From UBA11889 sp046582115 (GTDB lineage: Bacteria; Pseudomonadota; Gammaproteobacteria; Pseudomonadales; Azotimanducaceae), in assembly GCA_046582115.1 (NCBI GenBank), contig JAYGFA010000088.1:4277-68276 (forward strand): DNA of 64,000 bases, written 5' to 3'. Below the pieces are notes generated by a model. That model ran no database searches. It worked only from the letters and a program-made list of their open reading frames with translations, and was not told the DNA's origin. Positions 26,223 through 33,906 of the stretch are shown one piece after another. The translations under genes and the position numbers were made by a program. Numbering within the stretch: the stretch's first letter is position 1; each line of letters opens with the position of its first letter.

Positions 26223-26918
26223 ATGATCCACAAGCAAATACAAACGGTTCGCTGTGCAATTGCGGTTGCTTGTAAACAAAGCGGTCGAGATACCGGTTCT
26301 GTAAAAGTGTTAGCCGTCTCGAAAACTCGAACCAGTGCGGAGATCCGCCTCGCACACGATTCGGGCGTAGATAACTTTGGTGAAAACTACGTGCAAGAAG
26401 CGGCCAAAAAGATGGGTGAATTAAAGGATCTTCGTCTCACGTGGCACTATATCGGCGCAATTCAATCTAACAAAACCAAGGACCTAGCTCGGTACTTTCA
26501 CTGGGTCCACAGTATCGATAGGGCAAACGTCGCGTCCCGGCTAAACGATGCACGGGTCGAGTTTCATCCGAACGATCCCTTAAACGTATGTTTGCAAATC
26601 AACCTCGATGAGGAGGTCCAAAAATCGGGGGTCTCCGTCAGAGATTTAGAAGAGCTCCTACAACATACCCGACAACTACCGCATCTACGGGTTCGGGGTC
26701 TTATGACCATCCCGAGACCTCACACTGACGACAAGCTCATTCAAAAAGGATTTCGCCAGGCAGCAGAACTCTTCCACAAGTATCACATCATTGGCGACAA
26801 TACTTGGGACACGCTTTCAATGGGCATGTCCAACGATTTCGCTATAGCGGTGGCGGAAGGCGCAACTACCGTCAGACTGGGTACGGCTCTCTTCGGACCA
26901 CGAGGATCACCGCAATGA
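26223..26918 (+). CDS. yggS: PLP homeostasis protein (YggS family)
   Basis: This is a single-domain PLP-binding protein that keeps pyridoxal phosphate and amino-acid pools balanced. The 231 residues include the PLP Lys34 in VLAVSKT, FGENYVQEAAKKM, WHYIGAIQSNK, LQINLDEEVQKSG and MGMSNDFAIAVAEGATTVRLGTALFG, which holds the phosphate-binding end. A small hairpin (CGGTC/GACCG, 26201-26216) followed by six A lies right against the ATG, and no Shine-Dalgarno sequence is visible, so initiation may be weak. It overlaps proC by 4 nt. The usual upstream gene pilT is missing. Confidence 0.94.
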   Translation: MIHKQIQTVRCAIAVACKQSGRDTGSVKVLAVSKTRTSAEIRLAHDSGVDNFGENYVQEAAKKMGELKDLRLTWHYIGAIQSNKTKDLARYFHWVHSIDRANVASRLNDARVEFHPNDPLNVCLQINLDEEVQKSGVSVRDLEELLQHTRQLPHLRVRGLMTIPRPHTDDKLIQKGFRQAAELFHKYHIIGDNTWDTLSMGMSNDFAIAVAEGATTVRLGTALFGPRGSPQ

Positions 26919-27730
26919 GCAACCGCATTGCTTTCATCGGTGGAGGCAACATGGCATACGCATTGGCCAACGGTCTACTAAGGACTGACAAAGCGCCAAA
27001 CATCATCGTTGCCGATCCAATTGCTTCGCAACTCGACCGCTTCACGAACACCGAAATTCAAACCACTACAGATAATAAGTATGCTGTTAGCGGCGCAGAT
27101 GTCATCGTATTGGCGGTCAAACCACAAATTATTCGATCAGTCGCGTTAGAAATCGCGCCACTAGTCACGGATGAGTTGGTATTGTCTATCGCAGCCGGTG
27201 TCCCGCTTAGCGCCCTTAACGCTTGGCTCGGTAAGACCGTGTCGATTGTGCGCTGCATGCCCAATACCCCGGCGTTAATTGGCGCTGGAATCACTGGTCT
27301 CGTACGAAACACCTCGACCACCCGGATCCAGGCGGAGTTGGCGTACCATATTCTCGAGTGTGCCGGTGACGTGTTGTGGTTTGAAGAAGACGCCGACTTG
27401 GATGCAGTGACCGCGATTTCCGGAAGTGGACCCGCCTATATCTTTTACTTGATCGAAGCCATGATTAAGGGAGCAATTGAACTCGGCATGACCCCAGAAA
27501 TCGCGCGTAAACTAACCATAAACACTGCGTTAGGCGCGGCCACGATGGCAATAAACAGCGATGACGACCCGGAGATACTTAGACGGAGTGTGACATCACC
27601 GGGTGGAACCACCGAGCGGGCGGTTGCTATCTTCGACCGCGAAGACATGCAAGGGACCATCATTCGGGCCATCATCGAAGCTCGCGAACGTTCCATTGAG
27701 TTGTCCCAAGAGGTCCATGGCGATGCTTGA
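26915..27730 (+). CDS. proC: pyrroline-5-carboxylate reductase
   Basis: ProC makes proline from pyrroline-5-carboxylate with NAD(P)H. It has 271 residues from the ATG at 26915, which overlaps the yggS stop (ATGA). Motifs are FIGGGNMAYALANGL (nucleotide binding), AVKPQ, CMPNTPALIGAGITGL, AISGSGPAYIFYLIEAM and SPGGTTERAV, all of the ProC signature. A frame extended to 26804 would lie inside yggS and is rejected. yggS-proC-yggT is a conserved string. Confidence 0.96.
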   Translation: MSNRIAFIGGGNMAYALANGLLRTDKAPNIIVADPIASQLDRFTNTEIQTTTDNKYAVSGADVIVLAVKPQIIRSVALEIAPLVTDELVLSIAAGVPLSALNAWLGKTVSIVRCMPNTPALIGAGITGLVRNTSTTRIQAELAYHILECAGDVLWFEEDADLDAVTAISGSGPAYIFYLIEAMIKGAIELGMTPEIARKLTINTALGAATMAINSDDDPEILRRSVTSPGGTTERAVAIFDREDMQGTIIRAIIEARERSIELSQEVHGDA

Positions 27731-28280
27731 GCCAATTATGTTTCTCGTGCGATTGGTGTTGAGCGTTTTCGCCTTCCTTTTCTTGATGCGATTTGTTCTG
27801 CAGGTTGTACACGCCGATTTCTACAATCCGATCTCGAGCGCAATCGTGCGTTTTACGAATCCTGTATTGCGAGTTGTCCGACGAGTCGTACCAACGTATA
27901 GGAACTTCGATCTGGCGTCGTTTGGCGCCACTTTGATCGCGTACACACTTGCCGATCTCACCCGTATTCTTATGAGCGGGGCAAACATAGATTGGTGGGC
28001 ATTGATCACTTTAGAGCTATACCAAACCCTCGATCTGCTTGTCTCAATCTTTCTCTTTGCGATTTTTATTTTGATTGCACTAAGTTGGCTCGTTCAGTTC
28101 GGCATCATCCATGGAACGCGATCCCCGGCAACCACGTTAATCAATCAAATTTGCGAACCGGTACTTCGCCCAGCAAGGAAGATGTTGCCGCCGATGGGCA
28201 TGATAGACCTATCGCCAATGATCACCATTGTCGTTCTTTGGACAATCCAAAGATGGCTTCTACCTGGGTTACTCCTGTAA
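27723..28280 (+). CDS. yggT: YggT family integral membrane protein
   Basis: This 185-residue inner-membrane protein contains two copies of the YGGT unit. Each has a hydrophobic span followed by a motif of the type NPISSAIVRFTNPVLRVVR (first copy) or TLINQICEPVLRPARKMLPP (second copy). About four membrane segments are visible. The role is unknown; links to osmotic tolerance and to cell division or photosystem assembly are reported for relatives. The ATG at 27723 has an AGAGG about 9 nt upstream; an ATG two codons earlier (27717) is possible. It overlaps proC by 8 nt. Confidence 0.92.
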   Translation: MLEPIMFLVRLVLSVFAFLFLMRFVLQVVHADFYNPISSAIVRFTNPVLRVVRRVVPTYRNFDLASFGATLIAYTLADLTRILMSGANIDWWALITLELYQTLDLLVSIFLFAIFILIALSWLVQFGIIHGTRSPATTLINQICEPVLRPARKMLPPMGMIDLSPMITIVVLWTIQRWLLPGLLL

Positions 28281-28301
28281 TCGCTACCGTTCGTAGCGAT
28301 T
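28279..28301 (+). terminator. perfect 9-bp hairpin at the yggT stop
   Basis: AATCGCTAC / GTAGCGATT around a CGTTC loop begins on the last two bases of the yggT stop codon. No T run follows, so it is not a classical rho-independent terminator. It could shield the 3' end of the yggS-proC-yggT mRNA, or weaken read-through into metX, which starts 63 bp downstream. Confidence 0.4.
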
Positions 28302-28364
28302 GGTGCTCGGCCAAGGGGTGCTTTAGACTCCGCGTCCGATTTTACGTATAGGTTCGTATTTTGT

Positions 28365-29513
28365 ATGGCCGCAGATATACCCAGCAACTCCGTTGGGTTG
28401 GTCAAGCCTCTATCCCAGCGGTTCGACACGTCGATTATGCTGCAGTCCGGCGCAAAACTGCCTGGATTTGAACTCGTTTACGAGACCTATGGGAAGCTCA
28501 ACGAAGAATGCAGCAATGCCGTTCTAGTTTGCCACGCGCTTTCCGGACACCATCACGCTGCGGGCTATCACTCACATGACGATACAAAACCAGGATGGTG
28601 GGACAACTGTATTGGTCCCGGCAAACCTATCGACACTAATTACTTTTACGTGTTGAGTCTGAACAATCTCGGTGGCTGCCATGGGACCACCGGGCCTACT
28701 TCTATTAATCCCGATACCGGCAACATCTACGGTCCAACCTTCCCGACTGTAACCGTTAAAGACTGGGTCGAGACCCAAAACATGCTCGCGCAGACGCTTG
28801 GGATCGTTAAGTTCGCCGCCGTCATCGGCGGAAGTCTCGGTGGCATGCAGGCGATGCAATGGGCCATCGATTACCCCGATCGAGTGGACCATGCATTGCT
28901 CATCGCGTGCACACCAAAACTATCGGCACAAAACATCGCCTTCAATGAGATTGCGCGGTTCGCGATCTCCAGCGATCCTGAATTTAACGGCGGACATTAC
29001 CAAAGATCGGGAGTGAATCCCGAGAGAGGCCTGGGGCTAGCACGAATGGTCGGTCACGTTACCTACCTTTCCGATGACTCCATGGGCGACAAATTTGGTC
29101 GAGAGCTAAAGTCCGGCGATATCTCGCTCGGGCAGGACGTTGAATTCCAGGTAGAAAGCTATCTCCACTATCAGGGGGAAACATTCTCGAAATTGTTTGA
29201 CGCTAATACATACATACTAATGACTCGAGCACTCGATTACTTCGATCCCGCGCATGAATTTAACGACGACCTTGTCACAGCCCTTGCAAATGCACGCGCG
29301 AAATTCTTTGTCGTTTCTTTTACCTCGGACTGGCGATTTGCACCGGAACGTTCCGATACGATTGTTGATGCGCTCATCGCGGCTGGCAAAGACGTAATAA
29401 GCACGACGATCGCATCGTCTTTCGGACACGACTCGTTTCTATTACCGATCCCTCGTTACTTCGGCGTTCTGCATGCTTACATGGACCGCATCGCGCGGGA
29501 ACGTGGGCTATGA
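28365..29513 (+). CDS. metX: homoserine O-acyltransferase (MetX)
   Basis: This alpha/beta-hydrolase-fold enzyme of 382 residues activates homoserine with an acyl group for methionine synthesis. It shows LPGFELVYETYGKLN, VCHALSGHHH (oxyanion region), GGCHGTTGPTSINPDTG, the nucleophile elbow VIGGSLGGMQAMQW with the catalytic Ser, FTSDWRFAPERS with the catalytic Asp and SSFGHDSFLL with the catalytic His. Gammaproteobacterial MetX paired with MetW often uses succinyl-CoA rather than acetyl-CoA; the sequence alone does not decide. Its stop overlaps the metW start (ATGA). It works upstream of metK/metF in the same region. Confidence 0.94.
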   Translation: MAADIPSNSVGLVKPLSQRFDTSIMLQSGAKLPGFELVYETYGKLNEECSNAVLVCHALSGHHHAAGYHSHDDTKPGWWDNCIGPGKPIDTNYFYVLSLNNLGGCHGTTGPTSINPDTGNIYGPTFPTVTVKDWVETQNMLAQTLGIVKFAAVIGGSLGGMQAMQWAIDYPDRVDHALLIACTPKLSAQNIAFNEIARFAISSDPEFNGGHYQRSGVNPERGLGLARMVGHVTYLSDDSMGDKFGRELKSGDISLGQDVEFQVESYLHYQGETFSKLFDANTYILMTRALDYFDPAHEFNDDLVTALANARAKFFVVSFTSDWRFAPERSDTIVDALIAAGKDVISTTIASSFGHDSFLLPIPRYFGVLHAYMDRIARERGL

Positions 29514-30106
29514 GAGAAGATCTACGGATTATTGCGGACCTGATCAAGCGAGATGCCCATGTACTCGATCTCGGTTGCGGAAGTGGCGATTTATTGGAGC
29601 ATCTGACAAACACCAAGAATATTCTAGGTTACGGTATCGAAAACGATGCAGACGAGATCGCTACGTGTATCCAGCGTGGTGTCAATGTCATCGAACACGA
29701 TCTGAATGACGGTCTGCAACGTTTTCCCGATAACAGCTTCGACATGGTCGTGATGACAGAAACGCTCCAAGCTGTCGATTCCCCCCACCAGTTGCTCGAT
29801 GAAATGTTACGAATAGGCGAGGAATGCATCGTAACGTTCCCTAACTTCGGCTATTGGAGGCACCGTGTGCGAATGCTTACTAGTGGTAACGTGCCGGTAA
29901 CCCAGCCAATACCTCATCGGTGGTTTGATACTCCAAATATTCGTCCCTGCACGTTTTTGGACTTCGAACAACTATGCACGCAGAAGCAACTGCGTATTGT
30001 CCAACGTTTAGTGTTTGATTCCTCGTACAGAGCAGGCCCGCTAATGAAGCAGTTCCCAAATCTCTTCGGTGCGACTGCGTTTTATCGCCTCGGCCGAGCG
30101 TTTTGA
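29510..30106 (+). CDS. metW: methionine biosynthesis protein MetW
   Basis: This 198-residue class I methyltransferase-like protein has the SAM loop HVLDLGCGSGDLLEHL near residue 20 and the MetW-specific regions VIEHDLNDGLQRFPDNSFD and TFPNFGYWRHR. MetW always accompanies MetX in this group and is reported to be needed for full homoserine acyltransferase function. Whether it methylates anything is not known. It overlaps metX by 4 nt. 129 bp separate it from rdgB, with no gene seen. Confidence 0.93.
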   Translation: MREDLRIIADLIKRDAHVLDLGCGSGDLLEHLTNTKNILGYGIENDADEIATCIQRGVNVIEHDLNDGLQRFPDNSFDMVVMTETLQAVDSPHQLLDEMLRIGEECIVTFPNFGYWRHRVRMLTSGNVPVTQPIPHRWFDTPNIRPCTFLDFEQLCTQKQLRIVQRLVFDSSYRAGPLMKQFPNLFGATAFYRLGRAF

Positions 30107-30235
30107 AAAGGCATAATTACGCCGTCCTTCTATATCTCGACGATACAACGTGGGTAGATCAAATTTAATCACGGCGTTAATTCGAGCAATTCTTGTATTC
30201 GCTCAATGTCACTGGAAAAAAATTAAGGTGGACCG

Positions 30236-30841
30236 ATGCCTATTCCAAACGCCGTACTAGCGAGCAGTAACAAGCGCAAGCTCGACGAACTAAACATTTT
30301 GCTCGCGCCGGTCGGATTCGAGCTAGCACCACAAGCGTACTATAAGATAGATCCTGTCCTCGAAGATGGAGTTTCATTCATAGAAAACGCTCTGCTCAAA
30401 GCGCGACACGCAAGTCGGATTACGTCACTACCGGCGTTCGCGGATGATTCGGGGTTAGTGATCCCATCGCTGAACGGTGCTCCAGGTATTTATTCCGCGC
30501 GTTATGCTGGCAAGTCCGCGAGCGCAGAGGAGAACAATTCGAAGCTCTTAGAAGCCCTTCGTAACTCTGACAGTCGTCGTGCGTATTTTTTTTGTTCGCT
30601 CGTTTTTCTTATGCACGCCGAAGACCCAACACCGATCGTTGCTTGTGGCGAGTGGCATGGGAACATTGCAGCAAGGGCGATCGGAGATAAGGGTTTTGGT
30701 TATGACCCTCTTTTCGTGGCCAACGACTTCCAGGTAACCGCCTCGCAGATGGAGCCAGAATTGAAGAACCGCGTAAGCCATCGTGCGAAAGCCTCAAAAA
30801 GCCTTATTCGGTCAATTCAAGACCGTCAAGGACAGATGTAA
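30236..30841 (+). CDS. rdgB: dITP/XTP pyrophosphatase (non-canonical purine NTP pyrophosphatase)
   Basis: RdgB hydrolyses dITP, ITP and XTP so they are not built into nucleic acid. The 201-residue protein has the substrate loop ASSNKRKLDEL, the catalytic FADDSGLVIPSLNGAPG with its Asp, YSARYAG, and the C-terminal GFGYDPLF and SHRAKA motifs that bind the base and phosphates. The TAA stop shares a base with the hemW ATG (TAATG). rdgB-hemW is a highly conserved pair without an obvious metabolic link. Confidence 0.96.
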   Translation: MPIPNAVLASSNKRKLDELNILLAPVGFELAPQAYYKIDPVLEDGVSFIENALLKARHASRITSLPAFADDSGLVIPSLNGAPGIYSARYAGKSASAEENNSKLLEALRNSDSRRAYFFCSLVFLMHAEDPTPIVACGEWHGNIAARAIGDKGFGYDPLFVANDFQVTASQMEPELKNRVSHRAKASKSLIRSIQDRQGQM

Positions 30842-31935
30842 TGGGCCTTGGAATCTATACGCATTTTCCATGGTGTGTACGCAAATGCCCCTACTGCGAT
30901 TTCAACTCCCATCCGCTCCATAGTGAATTGGATGAAACAGGCTACGTATCTCGCCTAATTGACGATCTTAATTCAGAAACGGACTCCACCGAACAGAGCA
31001 TCAACACAATCTATCTAGGTGGCGGAACGCCAAGTTTATTTTCCGCTGATGCCCTAGCTCGATTTTTAGAAGCAGTTGATCGTAAACACGTTTCCGAAAT
31101 TACCATGGAGGCTAATCCTGGAACGCTTGAGCACGAAGCTTTCGAAGCGTATTCGGACGCTGGAATAACTCGAATTTCCATTGGCGTGCAATCCTTCGAT
31201 CCTGAACAGCTTATAAAAATCGGGCGGATTCATAGCGCCGATGATGCTTCAAGAGCCGTCGAAAACGCGCTGAACGCTGGATTTGAAAACGTAAATCTTG
31301 ACCTCATGTTTGGACTGCCAGATCAAACTTTGGAAGGCGCAATGGACGATCTAGAACGTGCCATAAGTTTTGGAACTGACCACCTATCCTGGTACCAGCT
31401 AACTATCGAACCTCGAACCGAATTCCATCGCCGACCGCCTAAATTGGCGTCAGATGATCTCCGGGCTGAAATGAGTGATATCGGGAGACGATTATTAGAG
31501 GAAAACGGCTATTCTCAATACGAAGTCTCTGCTTTTGGACGTGACGGCTCTCGTTGTCGCCATAACCTGAATTACTGGCGCTTTGGAGACTATGTCGGGA
31601 TCGGAGCTGGTGCCCACGGCAAGACCTGGCTAGACGGCAAAGTCGTCCGCACCATGAGGCCCCGCCAACCAAGGCTTTATCTCTCTGGTGCACCCGCTGA
31701 AATAGTCACGGTGGAACGCGACGAACTGCCTGTTGAATTCATGATGAATGCACTGCGACTAACTGAAGGTGTTGAAACGCCACTGTTTTCCCAAACAACC
31801 GGCCTTCCGTACGAAATCATTTCTGACGTTGTCGATCGACTTGTGTCGTGGGAACTTATGAAGCCGGGTCGGCTACAGGCGACGGATAGAGGTTATTCCC
31901 AACTAAACGCCGTAGTCGGTCAATTCCTCAACTGA
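30841..31935 (+). CDS. hemW: radical SAM haem chaperone HemW
   Basis: HemW binds haem and an Fe-S cluster and is thought to insert haem into target proteins; it was once mis-named an oxygen-independent coproporphyrinogen oxidase. It is a 364-residue protein with the cluster motif Cx3Cx2C in FPWCVRKCPYCDFNSH (residues about 9-24), IYLGGGTPSLF, EANPGTLE and ISIGVQSFDPEQL. The C-terminal HemN-type winged-helix region is present. Unlike true HemN it lacks the extra fourth Cys near the cluster. It is coupled to rdgB. Confidence 0.94.
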   Translation: MGLGIYTHFPWCVRKCPYCDFNSHPLHSELDETGYVSRLIDDLNSETDSTEQSINTIYLGGGTPSLFSADALARFLEAVDRKHVSEITMEANPGTLEHEAFEAYSDAGITRISIGVQSFDPEQLIKIGRIHSADDASRAVENALNAGFENVNLDLMFGLPDQTLEGAMDDLERAISFGTDHLSWYQLTIEPRTEFHRRPPKLASDDLRAEMSDIGRRLLEENGYSQYEVSAFGRDGSRCRHNLNYWRFGDYVGIGAGAHGKTWLDGKVVRTMRPRQPRLYLSGAPAEIVTVERDELPVEFMMNALRLTEGVETPLFSQTTGLPYEIISDVVDRLVSWELMKPGRLQATDRGYSQLNAVVGQFLN

Positions 31936-31982
31936 AATCCGTTTATCTAGCATCCTTGGTCGGAACCCAATTCCCCAAAGGA

Positions 31983-32627
31983 TCATTCAACTTTCGTGTA
32001 ACAGAAGTCTTGAACTGGATGCCGTAAGCGTTGGGCGCGCTCCTCAAACCGGGTTTGGAGACGTAAAGGCCAGCGTTCTGAGATGCCCCCATCAAGCTGG
32101 GGATTGCCTTGCAAGGCTTCAACGATCGATTGGGCGTACGGCAACCAGTCTGTTGCGAGCCGCATGCGCCCACCCGAGTTAAGTTTCCTTGAAGCTAAAG
32201 TGCCAAACGCCGGGGTAATGAGACGCCGCTTGTGGTGACGCTTTTTCGGCCATGGATCGGGGAAGAAAACCATGATCAGCTCGATAGAATTGTCTTCAAG
32301 ACTCTCTAAAACAGATAAGGCGTCAGCCTCAACGATGCGCACGTTCTTAATGTTTTGTTGTTCACATTGTAGAACCAGCGACCCAATTCCTGGGCGATAT
32401 ACATCCACTCCAATGCAATTCCAATCGGGATGACAGCCGGCAAAATGAACAAGTGCTTGCCCCATCCCAAAGCCAATTTCCAGAGCCGTGGGTGCTTGCC
32501 GCTTGAACACTGTCGTGGAGTCAACTGCAGGATCGATCACGAATGAATCTAGACGATCAAGAGCTTGCATTTGCGCTTTCGTCATACGTCCACGACGACG
32601 AATGAACGTCGACTTCGCGAAGATCAA
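31983..32627 (-). CDS. trmB: tRNA (guanine-N7)-methyltransferase
   Basis: TrmB makes m7G46 in tRNA. The 214-residue protein has STFIRRRGRMTKAQ, the family's N-terminal basic motif, ALEIGFGMGQALVHFA (SAM site), and FPDPWPKKRHHKRRLI with the catalytic/tRNA-binding residues. It starts at TTG 32627, since the frame is closed by a TAG upstream and an ATG at 32585 would remove the FIRRRGR motif. It overlaps the 3' end of the shifted DUF423 frame by 71 bp. It is probably part of the rpoH-DUF423-trmB transcript. Confidence 0.94.
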   Translation of the reverse strand: MIFAKSTFIRRRGRMTKAQMQALDRLDSFVIDPAVDSTTVFKRQAPTALEIGFGMGQALVHFAGCHPDWNCIGVDVYRPGIGSLVLQCEQQNIKNVRIVEADALSVLESLEDNSIELIMVFFPDPWPKKRHHKRRLITPAFGTLASRKLNSGGRMRLATDWLPYAQSIVEALQGNPQLDGGISERWPLRLQTRFEERAQRLRHPVQDFCYTKVE

Positions 32628-32960
32628 TTTTTTGTTTCCGCGGCAGGAGCAGCCAACCCGCTACGAGTAGCACTCCCCCCAGTGGAGTCAGCGTCCCAAG
32701 CCAAACCGGACCACCCCATGCGATCCCGTACAAACTGCCGCTAAACAATAGTATGCGTATAGAAAAAACATACCCGACCACCGATTAACGCGTTCTGGCA
32801 CAACGGCAATGACAAAAATCGCGGCGGCATGAATCAGCTGGTACCTGACGCCAATCTCGAAGGCAGAGCTACCATTTTCGACGATATGCGACCCGATGGC
32901 TCCAGCGATAACGCCGCTCGCTCCCAACAATGTTGCAAGCCAAAGCAGCAAACCTGACAC
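32557..32960 (-). pseudogene. DUF423 membrane protein gene with a -1 frameshift in a T run
   Basis: The first frame starts at GTG 32960 (6 bp after the rpoH stop) and reads LLLWLATLLGASGVIAGAIG and YQLIHAAAIFVIAVVP, the N-terminal half of a DUF423 small membrane protein, up to VNRWSG. It then continues in a wrong frame to 32688. The second half, ILLFSGSLYGIAWGGP, then TLTPLGGVLLVAGWLLL, is in another frame that ends at 32557. The shift falls at a run of six T on the coding strand (32763-32768 on the + strand as A6); a seventh T would restore one protein of about 134 residues. This could be a mutation, a sequencing error or a slippage site. The family function is unknown. Confidence 0.85.
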
Positions 32961-32966
32961 GCGATG

Positions 32967-33830
32967 TTAAGCTGTCTCCATACGCGTTTTAAGCTTCTTC
33001 ATGGCGTTTTGTTCGAGCTGGCGTATCCGCTCAGCAGAAACACCGTAGTGTTTCGCCAGTTCTTGTAGAGTGGTTTTGTTTTCCGCGAGCCAGCGATTTT
33101 GAAGGATGTCCCGACTGCGATCGTCGAGCTGACCCATGGCTTCTAGTAGTTTCTCTTTAGACTGCTTCGCCCAATCTTCATCCGCCACCAGGTCTGCCGG
33201 ATCTTGCCCTTCATCACTTAGAAAATGAGCAGGCGCGCCGAAGGTATTGTTGTAATCACCATCTTCAGTATCACCACCATCGAATCCGACATCGCGGGCG
33301 GCCAATCGTCCTTCCATCTGGGTTACGACCTTCGCCTCGACTCCAAGATCCTCTGCAATTGCACGGGTTTCTTCCGCTGTTAGCCAACCAAGCGACTTTT
33401 TACGACTTCTCAAATTAAAAAATAATCTGCGTTGTGCCTTGGTCGTCGCAACTTTAACGACCCGCCAATTGCGCAATACAAACTCGTGTATTTCCGCCTT
33501 GATCCAATGAACAGCAAAAGATACCAACCGTACTCCGAAGGATGGATCGAAGCGCTTCACAGCCTTCATGAGACCGACATTACCTTCCTGGATAAGATCA
33601 CCGATCGGTAATCCATACCCCCGATATCCTTTGGCAAGGTGGACAACGAAACGGAGATGGCAAAGCACAAGCTCACGCGCTGCTTCGAGATCGTTGTCAT
33701 CAAAAAAACGCTCCGCCAACTCCCTTTCCCGTTCAGGAGTCAGTATAGGTAGTGCATTGATCGTCTGGATATACGCGTCCAAATCCCGCCCTGGCGACAC
33801 GCTCTCCAGCAACAAAACATCCGTGCTCAA
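32967..33830 (-). CDS. rpoH: RNA polymerase heat-shock sigma factor (sigma-32)
   Basis: RpoH directs transcription of chaperones and proteases on heat or folding stress. From the TTG at 33830 it has 287 residues, with an AGAGG about 8 nt upstream. Region 2 (GYGLPIGDLIQEGNVGLMKA and FAVHWIKAEIHEFVLRNWR), the RpoH box QRRLFFNLR and region 4 (TLQELAKHYGVSAERIRQLE) mark it as sigma-32. A longer reading from an ATG at 33875 would start inside the CIRCE operator and add 15 residues without a family match. It follows ftsX as in most gammaproteobacteria; the operator upstream suggests its own HrcA-controlled promoter. Confidence 0.94.
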   Translation of the reverse strand: MSTDVLLLESVSPGRDLDAYIQTINALPILTPERERELAERFFDDNDLEAARELVLCHLRFVVHLAKGYRGYGLPIGDLIQEGNVGLMKAVKRFDPSFGVRLVSFAVHWIKAEIHEFVLRNWRVVKVATTKAQRRLFFNLRSRKKSLGWLTAEETRAIAEDLGVEAKVVTQMEGRLAARDVGFDGGDTEDGDYNNTFGAPAHFLSDEGQDPADLVADEDWAKQSKEKLLEAMGQLDDRSRDILQNRWLAENKTTLQELAKHYGVSAERIRQLEQNAMKKLKTRMETA

Positions 33831-33854
33831 CTTGATACCTCTGGTAACAACAGA

Positions 33855-33889
33855 ACCGCATTTTAGCACTCTCATCAGACGAGTGCTAA
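33855..33889 (-). promoter_or_regulatory. CIRCE operator (HrcA site) overlapping a probable rpoH promoter
   Basis: TTAGCACTC (33863-33871), nine bases, then GAGTGCTAA (33881-33889) form the exact consensus inverted repeat bound by the heat-shock repressor HrcA. Reading toward rpoH, TTAGCA (-35-like) and TAAAAT (-10-like), 18 bp apart, lie within or beside the two arms. HrcA binding would therefore block the polymerase. Transcription would begin near 33855, leaving about 25 nt before the TTG start. The operator is seen directly. The promoter and the regulation are inferred. hrcA itself is outside the window. Confidence 0.85.
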
Positions 33890-33906
33890 TAGCCTCAACA
33901 CCTTGA

